DNA of 64,000 bases from JBAOHV01 sp037045265 (lineage in GTDB: Bacteria; Actinomycetota; Acidimicrobiia; Acidimicrobiales; Microtrichaceae): the NCBI GenBank assembly GCA_037045265.1, contig JBAOHV010000012.1, positions 124,001-188,000 of the forward strand. The letters are read 5' to 3'. Shown in pieces: positions 8,402 to 18,117 of the stretch; position 1 is the first letter of the stretch, and each line of letters begins with the position of its first letter. The position numbers and the translations under genes are program-made. The notes under the pieces were generated by a model, which saw only the letters and a program-made list of their open reading frames with translations, did not search any database and was not told the DNA's origin.

Positions 8402-9824
8402 TCAGCGGTCGGTGAGGCGGCCGCCGTGGGTCATGGCGAGCACGTCGAGCGCCCGGTCCAGCTCGTCGGGGTCCGACACCAACCCGCGGGCGACGACCTC
8501 CTCGCGGATCGTGCGGCCCGATGCCAGCGCCGCCTTTGCCACCTGGGCGGCGGCCTCGTAGCCGATCAACGGGACCAGGGCGGTCACGATGGCCGATGAC
8601 GACTCGGCGTAGCGGCGGGCTCGAGCCACGTCCGCGGTGATCCCGTCGACGCAGCGATCGGCGAGCAGGACCGACACGTTGGCCAACAGCTCGATCGACT
8701 CGAGCAGGTTGCGGGCCATGACCGGCAGCATCACGTTGAGCTCGAAGTTCCCCGCCGCGGCCGCGAACGCCACCGCGGCGTCGTTGCCGAACACCTGAGC
8801 CACCACCTGCTGGGTCGCCTCGGGCAGCACCGGGTTCACCTTGCCCGGCATGATCGAGCTGCCGGGCTGGAGGTCCGGAAGGTGGATCTCGCCCAGCCCC
8901 GCGGCCGGACCCGACGACATCCACCGCAGATCCGCGGCGAGCTTGTTCAGGCTGATCGCCACGACCCGACACGCCCCGCTGGCCTCGGCGAGGACGTCCT
9001 GGGCCCCCTGGGCCTCGAAGTGGTCCGGCGCCTCGGTCAACGGCAGGTCCAGTCGCTCGGCGACCCGGGCGATGACCGCGGCGGCGAACCCGGGATCGGC
9101 GTTCAGGCCGGTGCCGACCGCGGTGCCGCCGAGGGGGAGCTCGCCCAACGGAACGAGCACGGACTCGCAGCCTCCGCACGCCCGACTCGACCGCGGTGGC
9201 GTAGCCGCCGAACTCCTGGCCGAGCGTGACCGGGACCGCGTCCATCAGATGCGTGCGTCCGGCCTTCACCACGTCCGCGAAGCGGTCCTCGGCGCGCCTC
9301 AGGGACCGGGCCAGGTGCTCGAGCGACGGGATGAGGTGGCCGACGATCCGCGTCGCCGCCGCGATCCGGATGGCCGACGGGAACGTGTCGTTGGAGGACT
9401 GGCCGGCGTTCACGTGGTCGTTGGGGTGCACCGGTGTGCCGGCGCGCACCGTGGCGAGGGTGGCCAGGACCTCGTTGACGTTCATGTTCGTCGAGGTGCC
9501 CGAACCGGTCTGGAACACGTCGATGGGGAACTGGTCGTCGTGGAGGCCGGCGAGCACCTCGTCGGCCGCCGTGACGATGGCTTCCCCGACGACCCGGTCC
9601 AGGTGGCCCTCCTCGACGTTGACCAGGGCCGCGGCGCGCTTGATCTCCACCAGTGCGCGGATCAGTCCGGGCGCCACCCGCCCGCCCGAGATGGGGAAGT
9701 TGTCGATGGCCCGCTGGGTCTGGGCCTGCCACCGCGCCTCGATCGGTACCGGCACGGGCCCCAGCGAGTCGTGCTCGATGCGGAATCCGGGCGTCTCGAG
9801 GGGCGCTGGGTCGGCCGTGCTCAC
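8402..9824 (-). CDS. fumC: Class II fumarate hydratase (one frameshift)
   Basis: Converts fumarate to malate in the TCA cycle. The N-terminal two thirds show the superfamily features TGSGTSTNMNVNEV, HPNDHVNAGQSSNDTFPSA and KAGRTHLMDAVPVTLGQEF. The remainder has PLGGTAVGTGLN and the signature GSSIMPGKVNPVLPEA. The two parts are in different frames. Removing one base near 9172 (GG after Val-Arg) joins them into 473 residues, the normal FumC length, so a sequencing error is more likely than a pseudogene. The GTG start overlaps the GH15 stop as GTGA, implying translational coupling. Confidence 0.9.
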
Positions 9825-11737
9825 GAGGTCCGGTCTACCCCGGACGGGCTCGGATCCGGACAGCGGGTGAAGCGGGTGAGGGCGACGGCGGTCTCGGGAT
9901 GACCCTGGGCGGCCGCGATGTTGGCCGCGGTGTTGACGAGTCCGACGTGGGAGAACGCCTGGGGGAAGTTGCCGAGCATCCGTCCCGACGTCGGGTCGTA
10001 CTCCTCGGCGAGCAGCCCGACGTCGTTGCGCAGGCTCCGCAACCGCTCGAACACCTCGATCGCCTCGTCGACTCGACCGAGCATGGCCAGGTTGTCGGCC
10101 CACCAGAACGTCGTGAGCAGGAACGCCCCCTCTCCGGGGGGCAGACCGTCGACCGAGTGGGTGTCGTCGGGCTCGGTGCGGTAGCGGCGCACGAAGCCGT
10201 CCACGCTGAGCTCCCGGCCGATCGCGTCGACGTGGGAGGCGGCCCGCGGGTCGTCGGGGGTCACGAACCCGACCGGCAGCACCATCAGGAGGCTGGCGTC
10301 GAGCTCGGTCGATCCGTAGTACTGCGTGAACGCTCCGATGTCGTCGTTCCAGCCGTTGGTGCAGACCTGGTCGTGCACCCGGTCGCGCAGCTCGGCCCAT
10401 CGGGCGACGCGTCCCGGGTCCGGTGGGCGTCGGTGGCCGTCGACGGCGAAGGCGCCCACCTCGGCATCGGAGGCCAGACGCACCGCCCGATCGAAGGCCA
10501 CCCAGGCCATCACCTTGGAGTGGGTGAAGTGGCGTCGGGGGCCGCGCACCTCCCAGATGCCCTCGTCGGGCTGGTCCCAGACCCCTTCCAGGTGGGTCAT
10601 GAGCGCCCGGGCCACGTCGAGTCCGTCCCGTCCGAGGGGCAGCACGCCGGCCCGTCGCGCTGTGGCGGCGGCGTCCATGACCTCTCCGAACACGTCGAGT
10701 TGGAACTGCCCGGACGCGGCGTTGCCGACGCGCACCGGCGCGGAGCCCTCGTAGCCGGCCAGCCAGTCGAGCTCCAGCTCGGGGAGGCGTCGCTCGCCGC
10801 CGACGCCGTAGAGGATCTGGAAGTCGCCGGGGCGACCGGCCACGGCCCGACGCAGCCACCGCGACCAGGCCCGTGCCTCGTCGACGTAGCCGGCGATGAG
10901 GAACGCCTGCAGGGTGAAGGTGGCGTCGCGCAGCCACGAGTACCGGTAGTCCCAGTTGCGGACCCCGCCGATCCACTCCGGAAGCGACGTGGTGGCCGCC
11001 GCGGCGACGGCCCCGGTGCGGCTGTTCGTCAGAGCCTTCAGCGTGATGAGCGAGCGGACGACGTCGTGGCGCCACGGTCCGCTGTAGGTGCAGTGCGACA
11101 CCCACGTCCGCCACCACGTCCGGGTGCGGTGCAGGGCCGCGAAGGTCGACAGCGGGAGCGGTGCGGGGTCGGTCGACGGGTGCCAGGCCAACGAGAAGGA
11201 GCGCTGCTCTCCGGCGCTCACGTCGAACTCGGCGTAGGTGCGCAGGTCGCGACCGTGCAGAGGCACCGGGCTGTGGAACCGCAGCGCCTCGTTCCCGCCG
11301 ACCATGTCGAGTCCGTCGCCGGTCGAGCGCACCCACGGGACCACCGCCCCGTAGTCGAAGCGGACGACCAGCTCCATTCCCATCCTGACCGTGCCGGAGC
11401 GACCCTCCACCCAGCGGTGGATCGTCGGGTGCTCCTGCTCGGGAACCATGAAGTCGACGATCGCGACCGTCCCCGACGCGGTGCGCATCTCGGTCTCCAA
11501 CACGAGCGTGTCGGGTTCGTAGCGTCGTCGGACCTCGACGACGGGATCCCGCGGAGCGAGGCGCCAGTGGCCGTTGTCCGCGGTGCCGAGGAGCTTGGCG
11601 AAGCAGGCCGGTGCATCGACGCGCGACGGGCACCACCAGTCGATCGAACCCGAGCGGTCGACCAGGGCGACGCCGACCGTGTCGCCGATCAGCGCGTGGT
11701 CCTCGATCAGGGTGCCCTGGCCGTCGAGCTCGTCCAT
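9821..11737 (-). CDS. Glycoside hydrolase family 15 protein (trehalase/glucoamylase-like)
   Basis: 638 residues. An N-terminal beta-sandwich (IEDHALIGDTVGVALVDRSG, then SIDWWCPSRVDAPACFAKLL) precedes an (alpha/alpha)6 barrel with the GH15 signature EWIGGVRNWDYRYSWLRDA and acidic residues in LEGVWDQPDEGIWEVRG. This architecture is that of actinobacterial GH15 trehalases and related glucoamylases, which hydrolyse alpha-linked glucosides. The exact substrate cannot be read from sequence. There is no signal peptide, so it is probably cytosolic. TAGCGT ends 6 nt before the ATG, suggesting a leaderless transcript that continues into fumC. Confidence 0.88.
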   Translation of the reverse strand: MDELDGQGTLIEDHALIGDTVGVALVDRSGSIDWWCPSRVDAPACFAKLLGTADNGHWRLAPRDPVVEVRRRYEPDTLVLETEMRTASGTVAIVDFMVPEQEHPTIHRWVEGRSGTVRMGMELVVRFDYGAVVPWVRSTGDGLDMVGGNEALRFHSPVPLHGRDLRTYAEFDVSAGEQRSFSLAWHPSTDPAPLPLSTFAALHRTRTWWRTWVSHCTYSGPWRHDVVRSLITLKALTNSRTGAVAAAATTSLPEWIGGVRNWDYRYSWLRDATFTLQAFLIAGYVDEARAWSRWLRRAVAGRPGDFQILYGVGGERRLPELELDWLAGYEGSAPVRVGNAASGQFQLDVFGEVMDAAATARRAGVLPLGRDGLDVARALMTHLEGVWDQPDEGIWEVRGPRRHFTHSKVMAWVAFDRAVRLASDAEVGAFAVDGHRRPPDPGRVARWAELRDRVHDQVCTNGWNDDIGAFTQYYGSTELDASLLMVLPVGFVTPDDPRAASHVDAIGRELSVDGFVRRYRTEPDDTHSVDGLPPGEGAFLLTTFWWADNLAMLGRVDEAIEVFERLRSLRNDVGLLAEEYDPTSGRMLGNFPQAFSHVGLVNTAANIAAAQGHPETAVALTRFTRCPDPSPSGVDRTS

Positions 11738-11781
11738 GCCGTCACGCTACGGCGCTGGGGGCTCCCGCCGGACCGGACCGC

Positions 11782-12651
11782 TCAGGGTCCGATCGAGAAC
11801 AGGAACACCTGGGTGGCGTACGCGACAGGGCGGGGATCGTCGAGATCGGGTCCGTAGTCCCACAGAGTCATGTCCGCCGACGCGTACCCGCCACTCGAGT
11901 GGCGGGCTGTGTTGTGGGCGAGCACCCATCCGGCGCGGCAGTCGTCGAGGACGTGCACAGTGAGATCGACGCTCGGAGCGAACCAGGGTGGCTGGTCCGG
12001 TCCCAGCTTCTGGCCCACCGCTCCCGGCATCGAGTCGACCAGGATGGGGAACCCGAACGGGTGCTGGGTCCCGTCCGGTCGCCACGGTGGATCGTCGAAG
12101 CGGTACCAGCAGGCCCGTTCCGCTCGATCGGGCTGGTAGTCGCTCCAGGGCGGATCCCCGAGAGCGGGCCGCCCCTCCACCCGGGTCGTCCAGAACGGCA
12201 TCGGCTCGAAGTGCGCCTCCCAACCCGGTGGCGGTGGATCCCGGAAGCTCGGGCACTCGTCGGGACGGGGCACCTCCGGCGGAGGGACGGCGTCGGTGAA
12301 GTCGAACCCGACCCGTTCGGCACCGAACGCCGCAGTGACCAGGTGGCCTCGGGATGAGCCGGGGGTCCGGACCTCGGCTCGGAGCTGCGACATGGTCCGG
12401 CCTCGTCGTAGCACCTCGACGTCGACCTCCACGGGCCCGTGGGGAACCTGCGAGGCGAACATCGTGTGCATCGTGCGCAGGTGCTGCTCGTCGTCCGCGA
12501 GCTCGGCGGACATCGCCGCCAACGCGATCGCCGTGGTCACCCCGCCCTGCGGCAGCGGTCGAAGGACCCAGGACTCGTCGATCGAGGCTCGCCATCGGCC
12601 TGCGGTGTCGGTTCGGGTCACGGCGGTGAGCTCGTCGAAGGGGACGCCCAT
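11782..12651 (-). CDS. Acyl-CoA thioesterase-like double-hotdog protein
   Basis: 289 residues. The N-terminal hotdog carries LRPLPQGGVTTAIALAAMSA and LRTMHTMFASQVPHGPVEVD, as in TesB-like thioesterases. The C-terminal half contains SVDLTVHVLDDCRAGWVLAH and SGGYASADMTLWDYGPDL, matching the second hotdog, where HNTARHSSGGYASAD corresponds to the thioesterase active-site strand. Likely a fatty acyl-CoA hydrolase of unknown chain length. It is divergently transcribed from the luciferase-like gene and follows the GH15 gene by 44 bp. Confidence 0.8.
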   Translation of the reverse strand: MGVPFDELTAVTRTDTAGRWRASIDESWVLRPLPQGGVTTAIALAAMSAELADDEQHLRTMHTMFASQVPHGPVEVDVEVLRRGRTMSQLRAEVRTPGSSRGHLVTAAFGAERVGFDFTDAVPPPEVPRPDECPSFRDPPPPGWEAHFEPMPFWTTRVEGRPALGDPPWSDYQPDRAERACWYRFDDPPWRPDGTQHPFGFPILVDSMPGAVGQKLGPDQPPWFAPSVDLTVHVLDDCRAGWVLAHNTARHSSGGYASADMTLWDYGPDLDDPRPVAYATQVFLFSIGP

Positions 12652-12717
12652 CCCGCCACTCTCGCAGCCGACGCGGTGGGGGCCGCAACCCGGTTTCGGC
12701 GTCGTAGCTTGGCCGGC

Positions 12718-13743
12718 GTGAACCCCACCGTCCCCCTGTCGGTGCTCGAGCTCGCGGTCCTGACCGAGGACGGCACGTCCGCCGACGCGCTGGCGGGTGC
12801 CACCGAGGTGGCGCGGGCCGTGGACCGGGCCGGATTCCAGCGGTTCTGGGTGGCCGAGCACCACAACCTGCCGTCGGTGGCCAGCACGACCCCGCCGGTG
12901 CTGATGGCGCACCTGGCCGCGGTCACCGATCGCATCCGGGTCGGTTCCGGGGGCGTGATGCTTCCCAACCACGCCCCGCTGGTCGTGGCGGAGCAGATCG
13001 CTGCGATCGAGGCGTTTCATCCCGGCCGGGTCGACCTCGGCATCGGTCGGGCCCCGGGAACAGACCCGTACACGGCGATGGCGCTGCGCCGAAGCGCGGA
13101 CCTGTCGGCCGAGGACTTCCCGCGCGACCTGCTCGAGCTGATGGGCCTTCTCGGCGACCCACGTCCGGATGCCTGGGGGGAGCTGGTCGGAGGGGACCGG
13201 CCGCTGTGGGACCGCTTCGCGGCGACGCCGCGGGCGGTGAGCCGTCCGCAGATCCTGCTGCTCGGCTCGAGCGGCTACAGCGCACGCCTGGCGGGACTGC
13301 TCGGGTTGCGGTTCGCGTTCGCCCACCACTTCGACATGGGCGGAACCGACCAGGCCGTCGAGCTGTACCGACGATCGTTCCGACCGTCGGCGGATCTGAC
13401 GGCGCCGCACCTCATCGTCACCGCCAACGTCCTGGTCGCCGACACAGCGGCCGAGGCCGAGCGACAGGCCCTTCCCGGCCAGCTGCTGGTGCACGGCATC
13501 CGCACCGGGGAGCGCATCCGACTGGTCGATCCCGACGAGGCCCCCCGGCACCGGTGGGCCGACGTGGCGCGCGCCGCCCGAACCAACCGCATCGTCGGTC
13601 CGCCCGAGCGCGCCGCGGCCGAGCTCGCCGCTCTGGCGGAGCGCACCGGGGCCGACGAGCTGATGGTGTCGTCGGTCGCCCACGACACCTCGGTGAGGGT
13701 CCGGAGCCTTGAGCTGCTGCTCGAGGCGTTCCGGGGTCGGTGA
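12718..13743 (+). CDS. LLM-class flavin-dependent oxidoreductase (luciferase-like)
   Basis: 341 residues of the bacterial-luciferase fold. Characteristic segments are PLSVLELAVLTEDG, RFWVAEHHNLPSVASTTPPV, RIRVGSGGVMLPNHAPLVVA and HPGRVDLGIGRAPGTDPYTA, matching the MsnO8/alkanal-monooxygenase-like subgroup that uses FMNH2 or F420. The substrate is unknown. GTG 12718 is chosen because TAGCTT ends 7 nt upstream and the conserved domain starts within five residues. It converges with map, 6 bp apart. Confidence 0.9.
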   Translation: MNPTVPLSVLELAVLTEDGTSADALAGATEVARAVDRAGFQRFWVAEHHNLPSVASTTPPVLMAHLAAVTDRIRVGSGGVMLPNHAPLVVAEQIAAIEAFHPGRVDLGIGRAPGTDPYTAMALRRSADLSAEDFPRDLLELMGLLGDPRPDAWGELVGGDRPLWDRFAATPRAVSRPQILLLGSSGYSARLAGLLGLRFAFAHHFDMGGTDQAVELYRRSFRPSADLTAPHLIVTANVLVADTAAEAERQALPGQLLVHGIRTGERIRLVDPDEAPRHRWADVARAARTNRIVGPPERAAAELAALAERTGADELMVSSVAHDTSVRVRSLELLLEAFRGR

Positions 13744-13749
13744 GGTCGC

Positions 13750-14730
13750 TCAGGCCGGTGAGGTGGGGCCCGTCGGCGACACGGCGCTCGACCCGTCGGC
13801 CAGCACGGTGAGGATCTCGGCACCGTCGTCGGTCACGACCACGGTGTGCTCGAACTGGGCCGACGGCATCCCGTCGTCGAGGATCTCGGTCCAGCCGTCG
13901 TCGGCCTGGGTGAACCGTGGCGCCCCGGTGCGCAGCATCGGCTCGACGGTCACGCACAGTCCGGGTAGCGCCACCGAGTCGTCGCGGGCGGTGAGCGTGT
14001 GGTGGACGTGCGGATCGGCGTGGAACACCTCACCGATGCCGTGGCCTCCGTACTCGGCCACCACGCCGTAGCCACGGGCCGATGCCACCGCGGTGATCGC
14101 AGCCGCGATCCGCTGCATCGGTTCGCCGGCGACGATGTCGGCGATGCCGGCCAGCGTCGCGTCGCGGGTGGTGTCGATCAGCGCCGCGGCCTCGGGGGAG
14201 ATCGTGCCGACCCCGACCGTCGCGGAGGTGTCGCCGTGCATCCCGTCGACGTACGCCGTCACGTCGATGTTGACGATGTCGCCGTCGGCGAGGGGTCGGT
14301 CGTCGGGGATCCCGTGGCAGAGCACCTCGTTCACCGACGTGCAGATCGACTTGGGAAAGCCGTGGTAGCCGAGGGTGGACGGGTAGGCACCCCGAGCCAC
14401 GTAGGCGTCGTGCGCGACGGCGTCGAGCTCGTCGGTGGTCACCCCGACTCCGACCGCCGCGACCGTCTCGGCCAGGACCTCGGCCGCGACCCGCCCGGCG
14501 TGGCGCATGCGCTCGAGCGCCGCTCCGCTCAGGATCTGGGGTTCGGGCAGCGGCCACGTGGGCGGGTCGAGGGCGTAGGGCGGACGGGCGATGGCGGCGG
14601 GGACGCTCCGGAGGGCACCGACACGACCGAGATGGACCGCGGGGCGGCGGAGGACGTCACGGTGCAGGTGGCAGCGCTTGAGCTTGGCGCCGCTGCCGCA
14701 CCAGCAGGGGGCGTTCCGACCGGCCTTCAC
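13750..14730 (-). CDS. map: Type I methionine aminopeptidase with N-terminal SEC-C motif
   Basis: Removes initiator Met from nascent proteins. Residues 5-20 (NAPCWCGSGAKLKRCH) form a SEC-C zinc motif, which helps dock actinobacterial and bacterial MetAPs near the ribosome. The pita-bread domain has the metal ligands in NIDVTAYVDGMHGDTSAT (Asp, Asp), GGHGIGEVFHADPHVHH (His), LPGLCVTVEPML (Glu) and QFEHTVVVTDDGAEIL (Glu), plus GFPKSICTSVNEVLCHGIPD. 326 residues, intact. TAACCT ends 8 nt before the GTG start. Confidence 0.95.
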   Translation of the reverse strand: MKAGRNAPCWCGSGAKLKRCHLHRDVLRRPAVHLGRVGALRSVPAAIARPPYALDPPTWPLPEPQILSGAALERMRHAGRVAAEVLAETVAAVGVGVTTDELDAVAHDAYVARGAYPSTLGYHGFPKSICTSVNEVLCHGIPDDRPLADGDIVNIDVTAYVDGMHGDTSATVGVGTISPEAAALIDTTRDATLAGIADIVAGEPMQRIAAAITAVASARGYGVVAEYGGHGIGEVFHADPHVHHTLTARDDSVALPGLCVTVEPMLRTGAPRFTQADDGWTEILDDGMPSAQFEHTVVVTDDGAEILTVLADGSSAVSPTGPTSPA

Positions 14731-14765
14731 GGCCGGTCAGGTTACCGACCGGCGCTGGTCCGTCA

Positions 14766-15837
14766 TCAGGCGTGGCCGGCCAGCACCGCCGAGACGCCGG
14801 CCGCGAATCGCTGCACGTCCTCGTCGGTGGTGGCGAAGCTGGTCATCCACCGCACCAGGTCCACCGTCAGGTCCCAGTCCCAGAAGAACGACCACTCCTG
14901 CAGCGGGGCGATCGCGGCAGCGGGCAGGTGGACGAACAGCGAGTTCACCTGCGGCTCGTCGGCGAGTCGGACCCCCGGGATCGCCTCGACCGACCGGGCC
15001 AGGCGGGCGGCCATGAGGTTGGCGTGACGGGCGTTGGCCAGCCACAGGTCGTCCTCGAGCAGGGCGAGCACCTGGGCGGCGACGAAGCGGCTCTTGGAGA
15101 CGAGCTGACCGGCCTGCTTGCGCACGAAGCGCGCCTCGGCATCCAGCGGTGCACGGTCGCGCGTCCGCGGCGACGAACACCACCGTCTCGCCGAACATGG
15201 CCCCGTCCTTGGTCAGACCGAGGGTCATGAGGTCCACGCCGGTGTCGCGGACCATCGTCGGCAGGTCCGAGCCGGTCGCCACCAGCGCGTTGGCGATCCG
15301 GGCACCGTCGAGGTGCACCAGCATCCCCGCCGCGTGAGCGGCGTCGCACAGCGCCCCGATCTCGTCGACCGAGTACAGGGTGCCCATCTCGGTCGACTGG
15401 GTGATCGACACGACGGCGGGCTGCGGATGGTGTTCGCTGCCCTGCCACTGCAGCCAGGGCGCGAGCAGGTCGGGCGACAGACGGCCGTCGTCGGTCGGGA
15501 TCGGCACGATCGTCGAGCCGGTGAAGCGGGCGGGCGCCCCGCACTCGTCGACGACGATGTGGGCGCTCGCCGCGGTCAGGACCGCCTGCCAGGGCCGCAG
15601 CACGCTGGCCAGGCCGACGACGTTGGCGCCGGTGCCGCCCCAGCAGAAGTACGAGTGCACCGGAGCGTCGAACACCTCGCGCAGGCGGGCCTGGGCGCGT
15701 CGGGTCCAGTCGTCGTCGCCGTAGGCCATGGCGGTTCCGACGTTGGCCGCGGCGAGCGCCTCCATGACCTCGGGCGAGACCCCGGCGGCGTTGTCGCTGA
15801 CGAACGAGCCCACCGGAGGGGGAGGGAGGATCGGCAT
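14766..15837 (-). CDS. ltaE: Low-specificity L-threonine aldolase (one frameshift)
   Basis: PLP-dependent cleavage of threonine or allo-threonine to glycine and acetaldehyde. The N-terminal part has SDNAAGVSPEVMEALAAANV, the cofactor-site HLDGARIANALVA and the lysine region LGLTKDGAMFGETVVF. The C-terminal part (RKQAGQLVSKSRFVAAQVLA onward) is one base out of frame; removing one base near 15160 joins them into 356 residues, the usual length. AGGAGA precedes the ATG at a good distance. It is probably a functional gene carrying a sequence error. Confidence 0.88.
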
Positions 15838-16083
15838 GGGTCTCCTGACGTCGGCGTCGGGGGCGGGGACGGTGGGTCGCCCCGGGGCTGTCGGTCGAAT
15901 CCTCGCGCCGCCGTCGGTCGGTCGTGGCCACGGCGGCTCGGACCGGTCCGTCGTCGACCCCGGTCGGTCCGAGCGACGCTGGGATGGTGCCTGTCGGATT
16001 TCCGCCAGCTCGAGAGGCCGGGTCGTGGCAGCCTGGCGTCGTGCCCATCGATCGGAACCCTGTCGACGGAACTGTCGACCGGA

Positions 16084-17622
16084 ATGCTGTCGACCGGACC
16101 GACCTCGACGCCGGACCGCTGCTACCGGGTCGTGTGCGCCCGGGACGCCCGCTTCGACGGGTGGTTCGTCGGGGCGGTGACCTCGACGGGCATCTACTGC
16201 CGACCGAGCTGTCCGGTCCGGACCCCCCGCCGGGCCAACATGCGCTTCTACCCGACCGCCGCGGCCGCTCAGAGCGCCGGGTTCCGGGCGTGCAAGCGCT
16301 GCCGGCCCGACGCCTCACCCGGGTCGCCCGAGTGGGATCCCCGGACCGATGTCGTGGCCCGGGCGATGCGGCTGATCGCCGACGGCGTGGTGGACCGCGA
16401 TGGCGTCGAGGGCTTGGCGGGTCGGCTCGGCTACAGCGCCCGGCAGGTGGAGCGGCTGGTGCGCGCCGAGGTCGGCACCGGTCCGCTGGCCCTCGCTCGG
16501 GCCCAGCGCGCCCGCACCGCCCGGACCCTGATCGAGACCACGGATCTGGCCTTCGCCGAGGTCTGCTTCGCGGCGGGCTTCTCGAGCGTGCGGCAGTTCA
16601 ACGCCACCGTTCGCGAGGTCTACGACCTGACTCCCGGTGAGCTGCGGGTCCGCGCCCGGCGGGCCGGGCCGGCCGAGGTCGACCGGGTGGTGCTCCGCCT
16701 GCCCGTGCGGGTGCCGTTCGCCGCGTCGGAGCTGTTCGGACGGCTGGCACGACAGGCGGTTCCGGGGCTGGAGGAGGCGGTGGTCGACCCCCACGACGCG
16801 GACGTGGTCACCTTCCGTCGTGCCCTGACGCTCGAGCGCGGCGCGGCCGTCGTGGGATTGACGCCCCGCGGCGACCACGTGGAAGCAGAGGTCCGCCTCG
16901 AGGACCTGCGGGACCTGACCTCGGCGGTGGCCCGCTGTCGCTGGTTGCTCGACCTCGACGCGGACCCCGTGGCCGCGGACGCGGTGCTGGCGGCGGATCC
17001 CGCGCTGGCCCCGAGCGTTGCTGCCCACGCCGGGCTGCGGGCCATGCGCAGCGTCGACGGCGCCGAGACCGCGGTGCGGGTCCTCCTGGCACAGCAGGTG
17101 TCGACCACCGCCGCCCGGACCCACGCGGCGCGGCTGGTGGCCGCCACCGGCGTCGCGTTGCCGGATCGACTGACCGTCGGTACGGGCATCACCCATCGCT
17201 TCCCCACGGCCGGGGAGTTGGCCGGGCACCTGCGGGGCGACTGCGCCGAGGACGTTCCCCTGGCGCTGCCCACGCGGCGGCGGGCCACCCTCCTCGCCCT
17301 GATCGAGGCGTTGGCTGCCGGGTGGATCGACCTGGGTCCGGGCGCGGACCGGACCCGATCCCGATCCCGGCTCGCCGAGATGCCCGGCATCGGCCCGTGG
17401 ACCGTCGAGGTGCTGGCGATGAGGACTCTCGGCGACCCCGACGCCTTCCCCGTCACCGACCTGGCCGTGAGGCGGGGGGCGGTTGCCTTCGGCCTGTCGG
17501 ACCGGCGATCCGAGCTCGTCGAGCGGTCCGAGGCCTGGCGGCCGTGGCGCTCGATCGCGACCCACCACCTCTGGCTGGCGGCCGCCGGCCGGCCAACCTG
17601 TGCCCAGGAGGCATCTTCATGA
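16084..17622 (+). CDS. alkA: Ada metal-binding / AraC HTH / AlkA 3-methyladenine DNA glycosylase fusion
   Basis: About 512 residues combining alkylation sensing and repair. An N-terminal Ada zinc domain (CYRVVCARDARFDG, GIYCRPSCPVRTPRR, RACKRCRP) holds the four Cys that sense methyl-phosphotriesters. Two AraC-type helix-turn-helices follow (LAGRLGYSARQVERLVRAEV and FAEVCFAAGFSSVRQFNATV). The C-terminal AlkA glycosylase has an HhH motif RLAEMPGIGPWTVEVLAMR with catalytic Asp in AFPVTDLAVRRG. The gene overlaps ogt by 4 bp, as in the mycobacterial alkA-ogt operon. ATG 16084 is the first in-frame start. GTG 16041 in another frame is an alternative if a base is surplus here too. Confidence 0.9.
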   Translation: MLSTGPTSTPDRCYRVVCARDARFDGWFVGAVTSTGIYCRPSCPVRTPRRANMRFYPTAAAAQSAGFRACKRCRPDASPGSPEWDPRTDVVARAMRLIADGVVDRDGVEGLAGRLGYSARQVERLVRAEVGTGPLALARAQRARTARTLIETTDLAFAEVCFAAGFSSVRQFNATVREVYDLTPGELRVRARRAGPAEVDRVVLRLPVRVPFAASELFGRLARQAVPGLEEAVVDPHDADVVTFRRALTLERGAAVVGLTPRGDHVEAEVRLEDLRDLTSAVARCRWLLDLDADPVAADAVLAADPALAPSVAAHAGLRAMRSVDGAETAVRVLLAQQVSTTAARTHAARLVAATGVALPDRLTVGTGITHRFPTAGELAGHLRGDCAEDVPLALPTRRRATLLALIEALAAGWIDLGPGADRTRSRSRLAEMPGIGPWTVEVLAMRTLGDPDAFPVTDLAVRRGAVAFGLSDRRSELVERSEAWRPWRSIATHHLWLAAAGRPTCAQEASS

Positions 17623-18101
17623 CCGCTCTCACCCCGTTGCGGGCCCGCACGATCGAGACCCCGATCGGGTCGCTGACCCTCGCCGGCGACGATCGACTCC
17701 TGTACCTGCTGATGGTGGAGCAGGCCCACGCCCCGGACCGCACGGGTTGGCGGGCCGACCCGTCGGGCTTCGACGACGTCGTCGAGCAGCTCGCCGCCTA
17801 CTTCGCCGGGGAGCTCCGATCCTTCGACGTGGCCGTCGAGATGCGCGGCACCGAGTTCCAGCGGACGGTGTGGCGGGGGTTGTGCGACATCCCCTACGGC
17901 GAGACGTGGTCCTACGCCGAGCTCGCCGCCCACATCGGGCGACCGACCGCGGTCCGCGCCGTCGGGGCGGCCAACGGTCGCAACCCGGTGTCGATCATCG
18001 TGCCCTGCCACCGGGTCATCGGAGCGGACGGATCCCTCACCGGCTACGGAGGCGGCGTCGACCGCAAACGTGCTCTGCTGGACCTCGAGGCCGGCCGTTG
18101 A
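17619..18101 (+). CDS. ogt: Methylated-DNA--protein-cysteine S-methyltransferase
   Basis: 160 residues. It removes methyl groups from O6-methylguanine by irreversible transfer to its own Cys, shown here by the active-site sequence IIVPCHRVIGADG near residue 127. Upstream are the HTH segment GTEFQRTVWRGLCDIPYGET and the conserved WSYAELAAHIGRP and RAVGAANGRNP. The ATGA overlap with alkA shows a two-gene repair operon. An IS element begins 20 bp after the stop, so any third gene of the operon is now separated. Confidence 0.95.
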   Translation: MTALTPLRARTIETPIGSLTLAGDDRLLYLLMVEQAHAPDRTGWRADPSGFDDVVEQLAAYFAGELRSFDVAVEMRGTEFQRTVWRGLCDIPYGETWSYAELAAHIGRPTAVRAVGAANGRNPVSIIVPCHRVIGADGSLTGYGGGVDRKRALLDLEAGR

Positions 18102-18117
18102 CCGGTGGGTCGCACCG

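Noticed and set aside
8388..11636. A 1082-residue minus-strand open frame
   Set aside because: It combines shadow translation of the GH15 gene with part of fumC. Only the fumC portion is real coding sequence.
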